From positions 4,077,752 through 4,141,751 of the forward strand of contig JAEVLN010000002.1 of assembly GCA_018350325.1 (NCBI GenBank): 64,000 bases of DNA. The letters run 5' to 3'. The translations under genes and the position numbers were made by a program. The notes beneath the pieces were generated by a model, which worked only from the letters and a program-made list of their open reading frames with translations, had not been told where the DNA came from and searched no databases. Shown in pieces: positions 32,310 to 45,045 of the stretch; the stretch's first letter is position 1; each line of letters opens with the position of its first letter. The stretch comes from Globodera rostochiensis. Lineage: Eukaryota; Nematoda; Chromadorea; Rhabditida; Heteroderidae.

Positions 32310-33755
32310 GCAATAAATTAAATTTTGTATAAAAAATGTATAATTTATTTTTGAAAAAAAACCCAGTATCTGGAGGGATAAGCTGCAGCCGGCGAAAAAT
32401 GACTGGGGGTCCTCTCGTCGATCAAAGAAAACTGATCACTAAATGCAGTCCGAGGTGAGGGGTAGGAGATGGGGTGGGGTGGGGGGGGGGAATATGGAAA
32501 TGGACAAATCATCGCCGATTGATTAGGCTTCACTAAACTAATGGAACCATTAATTGTTTTATTTTTGTCCACATTAAAAGAGTTATAAAATTTTAAAGGT
32601 TGTAATAATAAAAGGTTGGGCGTTGCAAGATCCATTCTTTCACTGGGCCGGAGGCGCTTTGTTTCCCACCCGCCGCTCGTTTCCGCCCCGGGCGGTTTAA
32701 AACCCATATGAAATTTAGTACTATTCGAAAGCTAAAAGTCTTTAGAATATTTGTGCAGGTACAATTAATCGATCAAATATCTTGCAAAAATGTTACAGAA
32801 ATGATCACGAAAAAAAAGTCGAAATTTTTGAGCGATGTTTAGTTTTATTTTGTAGAAGTCGCATTTATTTAAGCGCTCATTCGTTTTGTCCAAAATAATT
32901 TGAACAAAAGGTTACCACAAACCCTTAAACGCCATATTTTTTAAATTCCATATCCATCCGTATCCGGTTATATCCGCGGATATCCGCATTTAAAATAAAA
33001 AAAGCGTTAATTTTTTTGTTCATTATCAAAATTTAAAAAATCCAGTCTACACAAAAAGGTAAAATTATCATACAATTATCATACAAATACTAATAAAATG
33101 TAAAATTTAATCATTCTAAAAAAGTATAACCATAATCGACCATCATCAATTAATGTCTCGCTTGACCAAACTTGTCGTGGACGTTGATGACAGCATGTCT
33201 GAAATGCATTTGGGAATCAATATTTCTTAGCTAAATGCCAATTGTGATTTCCGATCGATCTGGGTCAAAGTAACTGTCGTGCATTTTCCGTTTTCCAATA
33301 TTTTTGCCTTTTTCCAAGAAATGTGCTGTTAGCCATTTTTGCAGAATATGTTCCACTAATTCCTTCCTTTTTCTAATATTTTATTTTTCTGAAATAAAGC
33401 ACAGCAATTAACTAAAAAAAAGAGTTTTGCATTCACGAATAAAGCCTGACGCTTTCCTTAAATGGCACCAAAAGTTCTTTAGAGTTCAATTATTTAATTA
33501 ACTTTTTGTAACATTTTAGTGCCATTTCGAGGACAAAGTTACGCGCTACCTAGCACAAGCATATTATGCTTAGTCTAAATGACGCCAAAGATTAACTAAT
33601 CTTCGACGTTTCTAATCTTTGCGTCGAAAAGTCCAATTCGGCCAAAAATGCACAAAATGCAAAGGCAATTTCATTATTGACGGCATTCCCGAGACTAATT
33701 TTACTGCATAAACGACTGACAAGCTTGCCCCGTAAGCGACCAAATAACACATTAC
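32310..33755. other. No confident gene
   Basis: 32345-32707 (-) is a 120-codon frame from an ATG ('MGFKPPGAETSGGWETKR') that passes through a C run and looks low-complexity; not supported. 32955-32990 is a palindromic fragment ('tatccgcggatatccgc'). 33060-33755 holds the 3' UTR of the sad-1 gene. Confidence 0.3.
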
Positions 33756-36700
33756 TCAATCGTCATCGTTTTTGGCAAGTCCAGCAGCAGCAGAAGTGCC
33801 GTTGACGAACTGCTGCTGCTTGGAGGGCTGGCGTAATTCAAAAATGCCGGCATCGACGGGAGAATTCCATGAGACGCAACTTTCTTTGTGCCGATGTTCT
33901 TTGCTCAAACTAAGTGATTTTTAGGGTATAACTCAAAAAAAGTGAGACAATAAAAAGGAGACAAAAATTTTGAAAAAAAAAACCGAAATATGGAAATGTA
34001 AAATGTGACAGAGCTGAATTTAGGAAAAAACCAACATTTTTTAAAAAAGGCGTAGAAAGAAACACGCACAAAAATATGCAAAGTTTTGGAATTTAAATTT
34101 AAAGTCCAAAAATAAAATCCATTTTTGCGGACCTTTGGCCGCCGCTCCACGACAGTTTTTTGAGCCATTTGGCACTTTCTGAAGCCGAAGCCGGCTGGCA
34201 ATTGTTTAAGGATGAATTGCTGTTGGTGTCAGCTGCCGATGAGCAGGAAAGGACGGGACGTAATGCCACTAAAATTCGATTCCACCGGCACATTTTTTCA
34301 TCAAAATTTTAGGTTCCAAAAATCAATGAATTAATAAAAGTTTATAGTTAATTGAATAAAACCAGAACTGTTGTGTTAATAAGTAAATAGAAGACTAAGT
34401 AATAAAGCGACACAAACATTAACATTTAAAATTGTAAAACATTTTAACAAGCAAAATTGGTTATTTAAATAAAACAAAATGCCAAGCTAATTTGAATTTC
34501 ATAATATTGTCCCGACATTAAACAATAGAGAGGTGGGACCTATTAAACTGACCGTTCTTCGAATTTGACGAACTGTTGGCGGAATCGCCAGCAAAAAATC
34601 CACTTTCGTCATTGGCAAGAGGCGGAATCTGTTGAGGCATTTGAGTATTATAATTGTTTTAAATTTACTGATCTTTTAACGTAACGACTAAACATTTTTT
34701 ACTCAAAATTGAGAACTTTCCGTTAGCCTCAAATGCTAAATTTTACAATAGTGTTGCTATTTTGCGATGACGTGGAGTGTTTGGGTTGTCGAAGTTCCGA
34801 CGAATCGGCGGAGCCCATCGACGACTGCGAGGACAGCTTTCTAAAAAACAATTCAATTTTTTAAATACGATTTTATATTTTTATAATTTATATTAATTAA
34901 AAAGTTAACTTACTCTATTTTTCTTGGCCTTTTCACATTCTGTTGTTGAAGCTGCGATTTCTTTTGTTCATTTCTGCAATTATTATTAATTAATTAATTA
35001 ATATTAACTTATTATGTAAAAATAATTGACTTACTTGCGTGTGTTCTGCAGAACAGTTGAAAAATGTTCGACCAAGCGCTAAACAAAGAAAAATATGAAT
35101 ATTTTTTTAAAGAGTTTCAAATAAATAAGACATTATTTATTTTTTCTTTTTGCAAATCTAAAATATATTTTTCTTAAATATTTTAAAAGATATTATTATT
35201 TTATTTTACTTTAAAACGACGTATTGGGCCAGAAAGTAGTGTAAACTGAACGACAAAATATTCGTGAAAAGGCGTAGAATCGACATTTTGTTGTTGCGGG
35301 ACAATTATTTCCACTAAAAAAGCATTAACATTAAAACCACAATTATTATTTGTGTTAGCCTAAATTGTAAAGACTAAATTAATATTCTGAACTTAGCCAA
35401 ATACCCAGTGTGTAAAACGTTTAAATATTTTGATAAACTAAAACCTAAATTTAATATAAAAATATATTTTAATTTACCTTCGAATTTCAAACCACGTGAA
35501 AAGCCGATGTAAGGGCTTCTTTTGTACTCCACTTTAAACGAATTTTGCCCGATCACTGAGTGATTTAACTCGTGAATCTGCAAAAAAAAAAAAAATTAAA
35601 AAAAAAAAAAAGCATTTACAGTCAGAAACAGTCGAATCAGCTCGGCCTTTATTTCGGACAACGTTTTGCCAGAAACAGGAACACATTGAAGATCTTAAGA
35701 AAATTCAAAATTTTGTGCCATTTCATGAAATCACAAAAGTCGCAAATTCCAAATGTTGGTTTAAACTTTAAAAGAAACATTTCTCTGATTTGAAAATAAA
35801 TTTTGATCCAAAACATTTGGGACCCAAAATCAGGTCAATGCCCGTCCCGACGGAGGAACCCCGGCGGGCTTCTTTATTCTGCACAAACCTTCTCTGTCCG
35901 ATCCGGAAATTGATAATGAGCCAAAAAATGACTTTTTGATGAGGCTAAAAAGGTGGGGCAAAATGCGTATTTTTATGAAAAAAAAGAGAACGAAATTCTT
36001 TACTCATTTGTGGAGTTGATTGAGCTACTGCACTCGGAGTCGGAGGAGTCCATCGTCGAAATGGTTGACCCATTCCCACTGTCGCCGGCACTGTTTCAAA
36101 AAAAAAGAAAATAAAAAACTTTTGTTTTGTCAATTTAAATTTAACATTTTAGAAAATGAATTAAATTTAAGCAAGAGCACGTTAAATTGTTAAGAGATTG
36201 CAACCAATTTAAAAACACGACCTGGGAAGGGTAAATTTTTTTTTAAATTCAACGACAAGAAAATTAGTCAGTTGTCCGTTCTCTAATTTTAATTGACCTG
36301 TATTTTCGATGGAAGCGAGGCGTGCCCAAAATGGAGTTTTTGATCGTGCTCGAGATTTTGGATCGCCATGGGCCCGGCTTTTCCGACGACTGATGCAGTG
36401 GGTTGGTGATGGAATTTGAAGAGGCATTTGAAGATGAGCAAACCAGAGAGTTTGAAGAACTAATTATTGACGTAGCGGCGTTTAGGGAGTGGCGCGAATC
36501 GTTGGACAGTGCCGCAGAAGTGCCACCATTTTCTTGTCTTGCGACTAAAGAAATGCAATAAAATGAAAATATTTGTTGGAAAGTACAAGCGTCTCTGTCT
36601 CGAGACTGCTAAATTCAGTCTCGTACTTCCTGTGAAGTTATTTTCTCCTTAATTTTTCAAAAGAATTCTTTTTTTTACTTGCGACATGCGACACGACAAG

Positions 36701-39700
36701 CGGATTCGCAGCAGATTGCGTCTGGTGGGCCGACTGATGGACGGCATAGGGACGCGGCGTTGTTGACGAATTGTAAGTGTTGGCCGTCGAAGGTGTGCCG
36801 AACAGTTCATTGTTATACGTTCCTGAAATTTGGTTAGATAGTACCGGTTAAACGGTTACGAAAATCGGGCCTTCATTAACCAATAATCGGGTACTCAAAC
36901 CGGCGGCGGTTTAAGCACCTCTAGTTATTGGACTTTTTTGGTTAATTTTAAATGATAAATTACATAAAAATAATTTCTTACTGATTGAAGGATTTCATTT
37001 AAGGGGTGGGGGCGGCATTGGGGGGGTTCTTTTAGGTTATAAGGCAACAAAACAAAAATCTTTTTTAAAGCAACAAAAATGTGTTTTAGCTGTTTCTAAG
37101 GGTAATCGGGGTCGTAGCCGAATCCGACCCTCATTTCGACCTATTTCGAACCCCGGGCCTGAATTCGAAAAATTTTCGGAATTTTTTTCCCCGATATTGA
37201 GGGATTTTCTGGCCATATTTTATTGAGCCGATCTGGATTTGCTTCGATAGCCAAAACAAACCGATGCTTCCGCCTTTCACCGAAAAGAACGGTCTCGGCG
37301 ATACTTGGGGAGAGCATTCTGGTGAGCCACTCAATGAAGACTGTCTGCTTCTGTTGTATCTGAAAGATTGCCATTTAATTTTCATCTGATCCGATTTGGT
37401 GTTGATCGAATACTGCGTTGCTTTTATACCTGATCACATATTTTATTGCGTGATCAGATTATAGCCAAAATGTTTACAAGAGATGATCCTTTGACTCTGA
37501 TTGATCGCTTCATATCATAAACACCTTTCAGCGAGCATAAAAAGTGATTAAAAGATACGATCAGTTCACAAATCACCCAAATTAATATCTAACAATATAA
37601 TTTTGCACCTATTTCTTCTCGGATTCATCGGCGACCCATCGGCCCTTCGGGCTGACAAAGGAAATCTGGGCTTTGACTGATCAATTCGCTTCCTCGGGGG
37701 GTCCATAATGTTAAGTGTTGACCCGCGATGCACAACTTCCAGTTCATCGTCCCTTAAATTTTAATTTATTATTTAAAATTAAATTTGGTATCACTTTGCG
37801 GGACGGCGCCGTTTTCGGTCAAGAAGAAGAAAATACACCTAAAAATATTAAATAAAAAGTTTTTCTTTCATAATTTTTTTTTGTTGAATATTTATTTATT
37901 TAATTAAAGAAAAAATTACAATTTTTTCAGTGTTATGCTTTGAAGAAAGAAGTTCTGCAACGAGCTTTTCCTTGTCTTTAAAACAGCCCAAATTTGTCAT
38001 ATGCCTGAACACATCCGGGTCGATGTTTTCTTCGTTTGGAATTATGTGGGTCTGAAGAAAATCGCAAATTTATTAATTTTAATTAGTTGATTGTGCATTA
38101 AATTTTACTATAAACACATTTTTATATGCATAAAAAAATAATTTGAAATAAATGACTTTTTATAAACATAAAATTACTTCAACCACTTGAGCTACCGGCA
38201 TTTCAAGTTCAATTTCGCTTTTAGTTGAACCAGTGACCCTAAATTAATTTTTAAAATTTACCCAAAAGAGGGATAAAAATTTCTGGATGGATTGCACTGA
38301 TTAGGAAGAAGCTTACGGACCAAGGATGCTTCAACCACTCATTAAGAAGAAGCTTACGGACCAAGTATGCTTCAACTTCAACCACTCATTAGGAAGAAGC
38401 TTACGGACCAAGGATGCTTCAACCACTCATTAGGAAGAAGCTTACGGACTAGTGTTAGGCAAATGGGGTTTTTCGGTAATCGGTAACGGTAAATCGGTAA
38501 ATTACCGTTACCGAAAAATACCGAAATCTCAACATTTTTCTCGGTCGGTAATCGGTAACGGTAATTCGGTAAATTACCGTTACCGAAAAATACCGAAATC
38601 TCAACATTTTTCTCGGTAACGGTAAATCGGTAAATTACCGAAAAAATCCCGATACCGAAAATTACCGGCCAAAAAATTCGGTATACCGACCGGTAATCGG
38701 TAATTTTTGGAATAAATTCTATTTAAAATGAACCAACAATTTATTCAATACTTATAATTGATAATGGGCAATGTTTTGTTTAGAAAAATAAGCATCTCAG
38801 CTGTTGCTGGGTTTAATAAATTGCGGCGGTAATTAAAAACATCTCGAAAAAGCATTTTTTAATTTAAGATAGTAAGTACCCTCGTAAATATTAGCTACAT
38901 CAATTAGAATTTCTCCGCTATTGGTTTGCAGAATGTCCGATTTGATCCATGAATGAATTTTAGAGACAAATTCCAAACGGTTTGGCACAAATTGGTGGTC
39001 CTTGAATCTAGGGTCAAGAGTGGGCGACGGCATAAATCCTATTAAAAATGAATTAAATTTCGAGTTTTTTTTGGCTGCTTTTGACATTTTGTATAAAGAC
39101 CATATTCCAAATTAAACTCATATTCAAATCTAAAAAAGGGAGAATCGTCGGATAGCAATTTAGTCAATAAATTAGGGGGAATTCATCCAATTCAAGACAT
39201 TATTCACCAAAAAATTAGCATTTAAAAAAAATTACCGATTACCGAAAATTACCGCGGTAAACAGAAATGGCTCGGTCGGTAATCGGTAACGGTAATTCGG
39301 TAAATTACCGTTACCGAAAAATACCGAAATCTCAACATTTTTCTCGGTCGGTATACCGAATCGGTAATACCGAAAAAATTACCGCGGTAATACCGAAAAT
39401 TACCGCGGTAATACCGTACCGTGCCTAACACTATTACGGACCAAGGATGCTTCAACCACTCATTAGGAAGAAGCTTACGGACCAAGGATGCTTCAACCAC
39501 TCATTAGGAAGAAGCTTACGGACCAAGTATGCTTCAACTTCAACCACTCATTAGGAAGAAGCTTACGGACCAAGGATGCTTCAACCACTCATTAGGAAGA
39601 AGCTTACGGACCAAGGATGCTTCAACCACTCATTAGGAAGAAGCTTACGGACCAAGGATGCTTCAACCACTCATTAGGAAGAAGCTTACGGACCAAGTAT

Positions 39701-42700
39701 GCTTCAACTTCAACCACTCATTAGGAAGAAGCTTACGGACCAAGGATGCTTCAACCACTCATTAGGAAGAAGCTTACGGACCAAGGATGCTTCAACCACT
39801 CATTAGGAAGAAGCTTACGGACCAAGGATGCTTCAACTTCAACCACTCATTAGGAAGAAGCTTACGGACCAAGGATGCTTCAACCACTCATTAGGAAGAA
39901 GCTTACGGACCAAGAAGGATGCTCAACTTCAACCACTCATTAGGAAGGACGCTTACGGACCGGATGCTTTCCAACCACTCATTATGAAGAAGCTTACGGA
40001 CGTATGCTTCAACTTCAACCACTCATTAGGAAGAAGCTTACGGACCAAGGATGCTTCAACCACTCATTAGGAAGAAGCTTACGGACCAAGTATGCTTCAT
40101 CAACTTCAACCACTCATTAGGACGGAAGCTTACGGACCAATGCTTCAACCACTCCTTAGGAAAGAAGCTTACGGACCAAGTATGCTTCAACTTCAACCTC
40201 ATTAGGAGAAGCTACGGACCAAGTATGCTTCAACTCAACAACTCATAGGAAGAAGTACGGACCAATGATGCTTCAACCACTCATTAGGAAGAGAAGCTTA
40301 CGGGACCAAGGTACTTCACTTCCAACCACTCATTAGGAAGAAGCTTACGTACCAAGTATGCCTTCAACTCACACTCATTAGGAAAGAGCTTACGGCCCAA
40401 GGATGCATCCACTCATTAGGAAGAAGCTTACGGACCAAGTATGCTTCAACTTCAACCACTCATTAGGAAGAAGCTTACGGACCAAGTATGCTTCAACTTC
40501 AACCACTCATTAGGAAGAAGCTTACGGACCAAGGATGCTTCAACCACTCATTAGGAAGAAGCTTACGGACCAAGTATGCTTCAACTTCAACCACTCATTA
40601 GGAAGAAGCTTACGGACCAAGTATGCTTCAACTTCAACCACTCATTAGGAAGAAGCTTACGGACCAAGGATGCTTCAATACTTCTTGCAGCGAGATCCTT
40701 TTTGCCGGGTCGACCTCGACCATTGACCGCAGAAGCGTTTGGCAATCGGCTGGCACAAAATGGGGGATGTGGAAAAGGCCTTTTTTGACTTTCTCCAGCA
40801 AATTTCGCAGATTATCATCCTAAAAATTTGGGAAAATTTCATCGATTTCATTTAAATTTTCCCGATTTTCGTCAAATCTTTTTACTCACATCAAAAGGTA
40901 AGGCACCAACAAGCAGAGCATACAAAATAACCTAATACAAACAAACATTAAAGCAGCAAAATTTAAATAAATGTTACCCCGCAACTCCAAACATCGGCTT
41001 TTCGTCCGTCGTATTTTTCCCCCTAAAGTTAAAATACTTTAATTCCAATTTACTCTTGATTGAATATCATATTAATGGGTTGTGGAACCCCTGACCGAGG
41101 TCGAAAAGTTGCAATCGTTTTCAAATTAATAGATTTGGTCGAGACACATATTTCATTTGAACTCGTTAAAAGCTAATCATCACAAAGCTACAGCTTAATG
41201 TAACCATCAACTTCTTATGATATGGGTTTCGACTAAATCTGTTAATTTGAAAAACTTATGAACAATTCAACACTCGGACCGGTAGCTGAGCCAAATGTCA
41301 TCTAATAGGTGGGGACGGAGGCCCGTCTTTGAATTGTTCAACCCAGGGTTGAAACCCCGATGTTGGGTTTGAGAATTGCGGGGTCGGGCTTTTTCGGGAT
41401 GGGACTGTCGGGGTCGGGGTTGCCCAAATTGTCGGGGTTCAGTATTGAATAATTTTCAAAATTTATTGACATTAGAGCCGAATTTTTTTTTTAATTTGTT
41501 CTTATAGAAAAGAAGGGAAGGCATCAGGGATGTAACCGGCTCCCAAAAAAATGTCCGGAAAAAATTTAAATTTGGAAATAATTATAGCAAATAAATTTAG
41601 AATTTCGAACATTTTTGTTAAGGGCTTGGGTCAGTACGAGGAATAGGGTTTGGATGTCGGGGTTTGCAGGGTTGGGAGTGTCGGGGACGGGGTCAAGGAA
41701 AACCCCGAAAAATGGCCTAAATTTGCGGGGTCGTTTAACCCACCCAAATCATTGATAAATAAATTGTTTTATTTATTTAGTAAACGCAACAAACCCTAAT
41801 GACTTCAGGACAAGCGTAATGCGGAGATCCTTTTGTATATATTTTAAATGTTTTTTTATAATAAATAATTTCGTTACCACAACTCGTTTCCAACATCGAC
41901 CCGTCCACTTGGAGTGACGCCATCCCGAAATCGGCTACCTGCAGATTAAAAAACAAAAATAAGAGCTTTTTGCTTCTTTTTGTGGATGACTTTTATGTTA
42001 TTCCGTTCGTCCAACAACAGATTTTCCGGCTTTAAGTCCCGATGACAAATGTTATGGGCATGACAAAAATCTAAAAATATATTTTAAAGCTTCGATTAGA
42101 ATTAGGTCCGGGGGCGGTGTGCTGCTAATGGGCTTACAAATTAGCCCCGTGCTCGCCGTCCCCGCGGGGAGTGAGGATCTCCGAGCTTCGCACTAGGAGG
42201 GGCGCGAGTTTTCCGGGAAACAATGAAGATAAATATAACGAAATTAAATTTTATCCAATTTAAATTCGTTTCCTTATTAAGTTTAAAATCGACACGATCG
42301 ATTTGTATTCTCCGCGTTACGTATTAATTTTATTACTAAGAATAGTGGCATATATAATTAATTTAATTTAATTGGTTAAATAAATTACCAATCGCAGAAA
42401 TAATTTGACGGAAAAATTTTCGCGCCTCCTTAGCCATCAGACGACCTTTTTTGACCAAATAGTCAAATAATTCGCCTAAATTTTAAAATAATTTTGATCA
42501 TTTTAATTATTATTTTTTACCTCCGGAAACGTGTTCCAACAATAAATAGAGGTATTTTTTGTTTTCGTACACATCGAACACTAAAAAAACATAATAATGT
42601 TTATATTTTTATGCTTTTTGGAAAATTGAAATTTTCAATCAAAAATATTTAATTACATTGTAAAATGTGCGGATGCTCTATTAGTTTCATAATTGCAATT

Positions 42701-43040
42701 TCCCGTTCAACCTAAGCAAACACAAATTAAAATTGACATATAAATATAAATATTATTAATAAATTTTACTTTTTGAAGCACCGATTCGTTGAGTTTCTCC
42801 TGAATTAAATAAATTTTTTTGTCATTTGATTAAATTGAATCACCTTGTTTACAATTTTAACGGCAACTTTTTTTCCGGTAATACAATGTGTGCCCGTTTT
42901 TACCAAGCCTTAAAAGTATAAATAAAAAATGTTATTTAAAATGTTATTTAATTTATTTTATTGTATTATATTGTACCTGTTTGGCCTTTTCCCAGTGTTT
43001 TTTCAAGTTTGTATGCGCCGACCCATTGGATTTGTGACAT
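33756..43040 (-). CDS. sad-1: SAD-1/BRSK-family serine/threonine kinase
   Basis: Thirty minus-strand exons from ATG 43038-43040 to TGA 33756-33758 give 2616 nt, 871 aa. Kinase exons: 42977..43040, 42844..42908, 42770..42799, 42658..42712, 42521..42580, 42389..42475, 41991..42070, 41878..41938, 41795..41829, 40978..41022, 40890..40931, 40665..40819. They encode the P-loop [29 protein letters not shown], the LKB1-type T-loop [14 protein letters not shown] and DVWSCG. Next come VTGSTKSE, a UBA-like [32 protein letters not shown], a Ser/Pro linker and the BRSK tail ([26 protein letters not shown]). SAD kinases control neuronal polarity and presynaptic assembly. The exon ending near 37274 needs a GC donor. 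Introns after 40665 and upstream of 43051 hold tandem arrays. N-terminal extension exons are listed separately. Confidence 0.93.
38295..40664. repeat. Tandem array of an exon/5'-splice-site unit (41/47 bp) in a sad-1 intron
   Basis: About 30 units of 41 bp (attaggaagaagcttacgga...) or 47 bp with an extra 'acttca'. On the coding strand each unit contains TTGAAGCATCCTTG, the last 14 nt of the upstream exon, then the donor GTCCGTAAGC. The array fills the intron from its 5' splice site and is split by a hAT element at 38450-39433. Units at ~39900-40400 carry many small indels; outer units are nearly identical. Confidence 0.9.
38450..39433 (-). mobile_element. 984 bp hAT element with transposase remnant and perfect 8-bp duplication
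   Basis: Perfect 12-bp terminal inverted repeats TAGTGTTAGGCA/TGCCTAACACTA are flanked on both sides by TTACGGAC (38442-38449, 39434-39441), an octamer from the host array. Subterminal regions carry repeated 'cggtaatcggtaacggtaa' motifs, three on the left and inverted on the right. An internal minus-strand frame (38833-39087) reads '[19 protein letters not shown]', the LDPRFK motif that precedes the hAT dimerisation region. The rest of the transposase is absent, so this is an internally deleted copy. Confidence 0.88.
41290..41760. other. GC-palindromic insertion in a sad-1 intron
   Basis: Built from 'cggggtcgggg' and 'aaccccgaaaa' units on both sides of an AT-rich centre, as in the hAT-type elements, but I could not define exact ends or a target duplication. 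It lies in the intron between the GSPHYACPE exon and the DVWSCG exon. Confidence 0.4.
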
Positions 43041-43094
43041 TATGGATGATGCTTAATCATTATTATTTTATTTTAATTAACAATAATATTATTA

Positions 43095-45045
43095 TAGGAG
43101 GGAATATTTTGGACGTTATGCCAACCAATTGTTGTTGTTAATATTATTTTTAATTAATATTAATATTATTATTCTTTTTTTTGTTAATATTATTTTTAAT
43201 TAATATTAATATTATTATTCTTTTTTTGACGTCTTATCTATAGGAGGGAATATTTTGGACGTTATGCCAACCAATTGTTGTTGTTAATATTATTTTTAAT
43301 TAATATTAATATTATTATTCTTTTTTTGACGTCTTATCTATAGGAGGGAATATTTGGACGTTATGCCAACCAATTGTTGTTGTTAATATTATTTTTAATT
43401 AATATTAATATTATTATTCTTTTTTTTGTTAATATTATTTTTAATTAATATTAATATTATTATTCTTTTTTTGACGTCTTATCTATAGGAGGGAATATTT
43501 GGACGTTATGCCAACCAATTGTTGTTGTTAATATTATTTTTAATTAATATTAATATTATTATTCTTTTTTTGACGTCTTATCTATAGGAGGGAATATTTG
43601 GACGTTATGCCAACCAATTGTTGTTGTTAATATTATTTTTAATTAATATTAATATTATTATTCTTTTTTTGACGTCTTATCTATAGGAGGGAATATTTTG
43701 GACGTTATGCCAACCAATTGTTGTTGTTAATATTATTTTTAATTAATATTAATATTATTATTCTTTTTTTGACGTCTTCTTATATAGGAGGGAATATTTT
43801 GGACGTTATGCCAACCAATTGTTGTTGTTAATATTATTTTTTAATATTAATATTATTATTCTTTTTTTGACGTCTTATCTATAGGAGGGAATATTTGGGT
43901 TATGCCAACCAATTGTTGTTGTTAATATTATTTTTAATTAATATTAATATTATTATTTTTTTGACGTCTTATCTATAGGAGGGAATATTTGGACGTTATG
44001 CCAACCAATTGTTGGTTAATATTATTTTTAATTAATATTAATATTATTATTCTTTTTTGACGTCTTATCTATGAGGGAATATTTGGACGTTATGCCAACC
44101 AATTGTTGTTGTTAATATTATTTTAATTAATTAATATTATTATTCTTTTTTTGACGTCTTATCTATAGGAGGGAATATTTGGACGTTACCAACCAATTGT
44201 TGTTGTTAATATTATTTTAATTAATATTAATATTATTATTCTTTTGGACGTCTTATCTATAGGAGGGAATATTTGGACGTTATGCCAACCAATTGTTGTT
44301 GTTAATTATTTTTAATTAATAGTAATATTATTATTCTTTTTTTGACGTCTTATCTATAGGAGAATATTTGGACGTTATGCCAACCAATTGTTGTTGTTAA
44401 TATTATTTTAATTAATATTAATTATTATTCTTTTTTGACGTCTTATCTATAGGAGGGAATATTTGGACGTTATGCCAAAATTGTTGTTGTTAATATTATT
44501 TTTAATTAATATTAATATTATTATTCTTTTTTTGACCTTATCTATAGGAGGGAATATTTTGGACGTTATGCCAACCAATTGTTGTTGTTAATATTTTTTA
44601 ATTAATATTAATATTATTATTGCTTTTTTTGGACGTCTTATCTATAGGAGGGTATTTGGACGTTATGCCAACCAATTGTTGTTGTTAATATTATTTTTAA
44701 TTAATATTAATTATTATTCTTTTTTGACGTCTTATCTATAGGAGGGAATATTTTGGACGTTATGCCAAAATTGTTGTTGTTAATATTATTTTAATTAATA
44801 TTAATATTATTATTCTTTTTTGACGTTATCTATAGGAGGGAATATTTGGACGTTATGCCAACCAATTGTTGTTGTTAATATTATTTAATTAATATTAAGA
44901 TTATTATTCTTTTTTTGACGTCTTATCTATAGGAGGGAATATTGGACGTTATGCCAACCAATTGTTGTTGTTAATATTATTTTTAATTAATATTAATATT
45001 TATTCTTTTTTTGACGTCTTATCTATAGGAGGGAATATTTGGACG
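43095..45045. repeat. ~100-bp tandem array with exon end and 5' splice site, copy 1
   Basis: About 20 units beginning 'gacgtcttatctataggagg' and containing 'ccaaccaattgttgttgtta' plus an AT-only tail with the palindrome 'ttaattaatattaatatta'. On the coding strand each unit carries AACAACAACAATTG, the last 14 nt of the N-terminal extension exon, then the donor GTTGGC. Some units have a second ~47-bp AT subunit. Confidence 0.88.

Noticed and set aside
39828..40823. Frames reading [13 protein letters not shown] repeats
   Set aside because: Plus-strand shadow of the intronic splice-site array of the minus-strand sad-1 gene.
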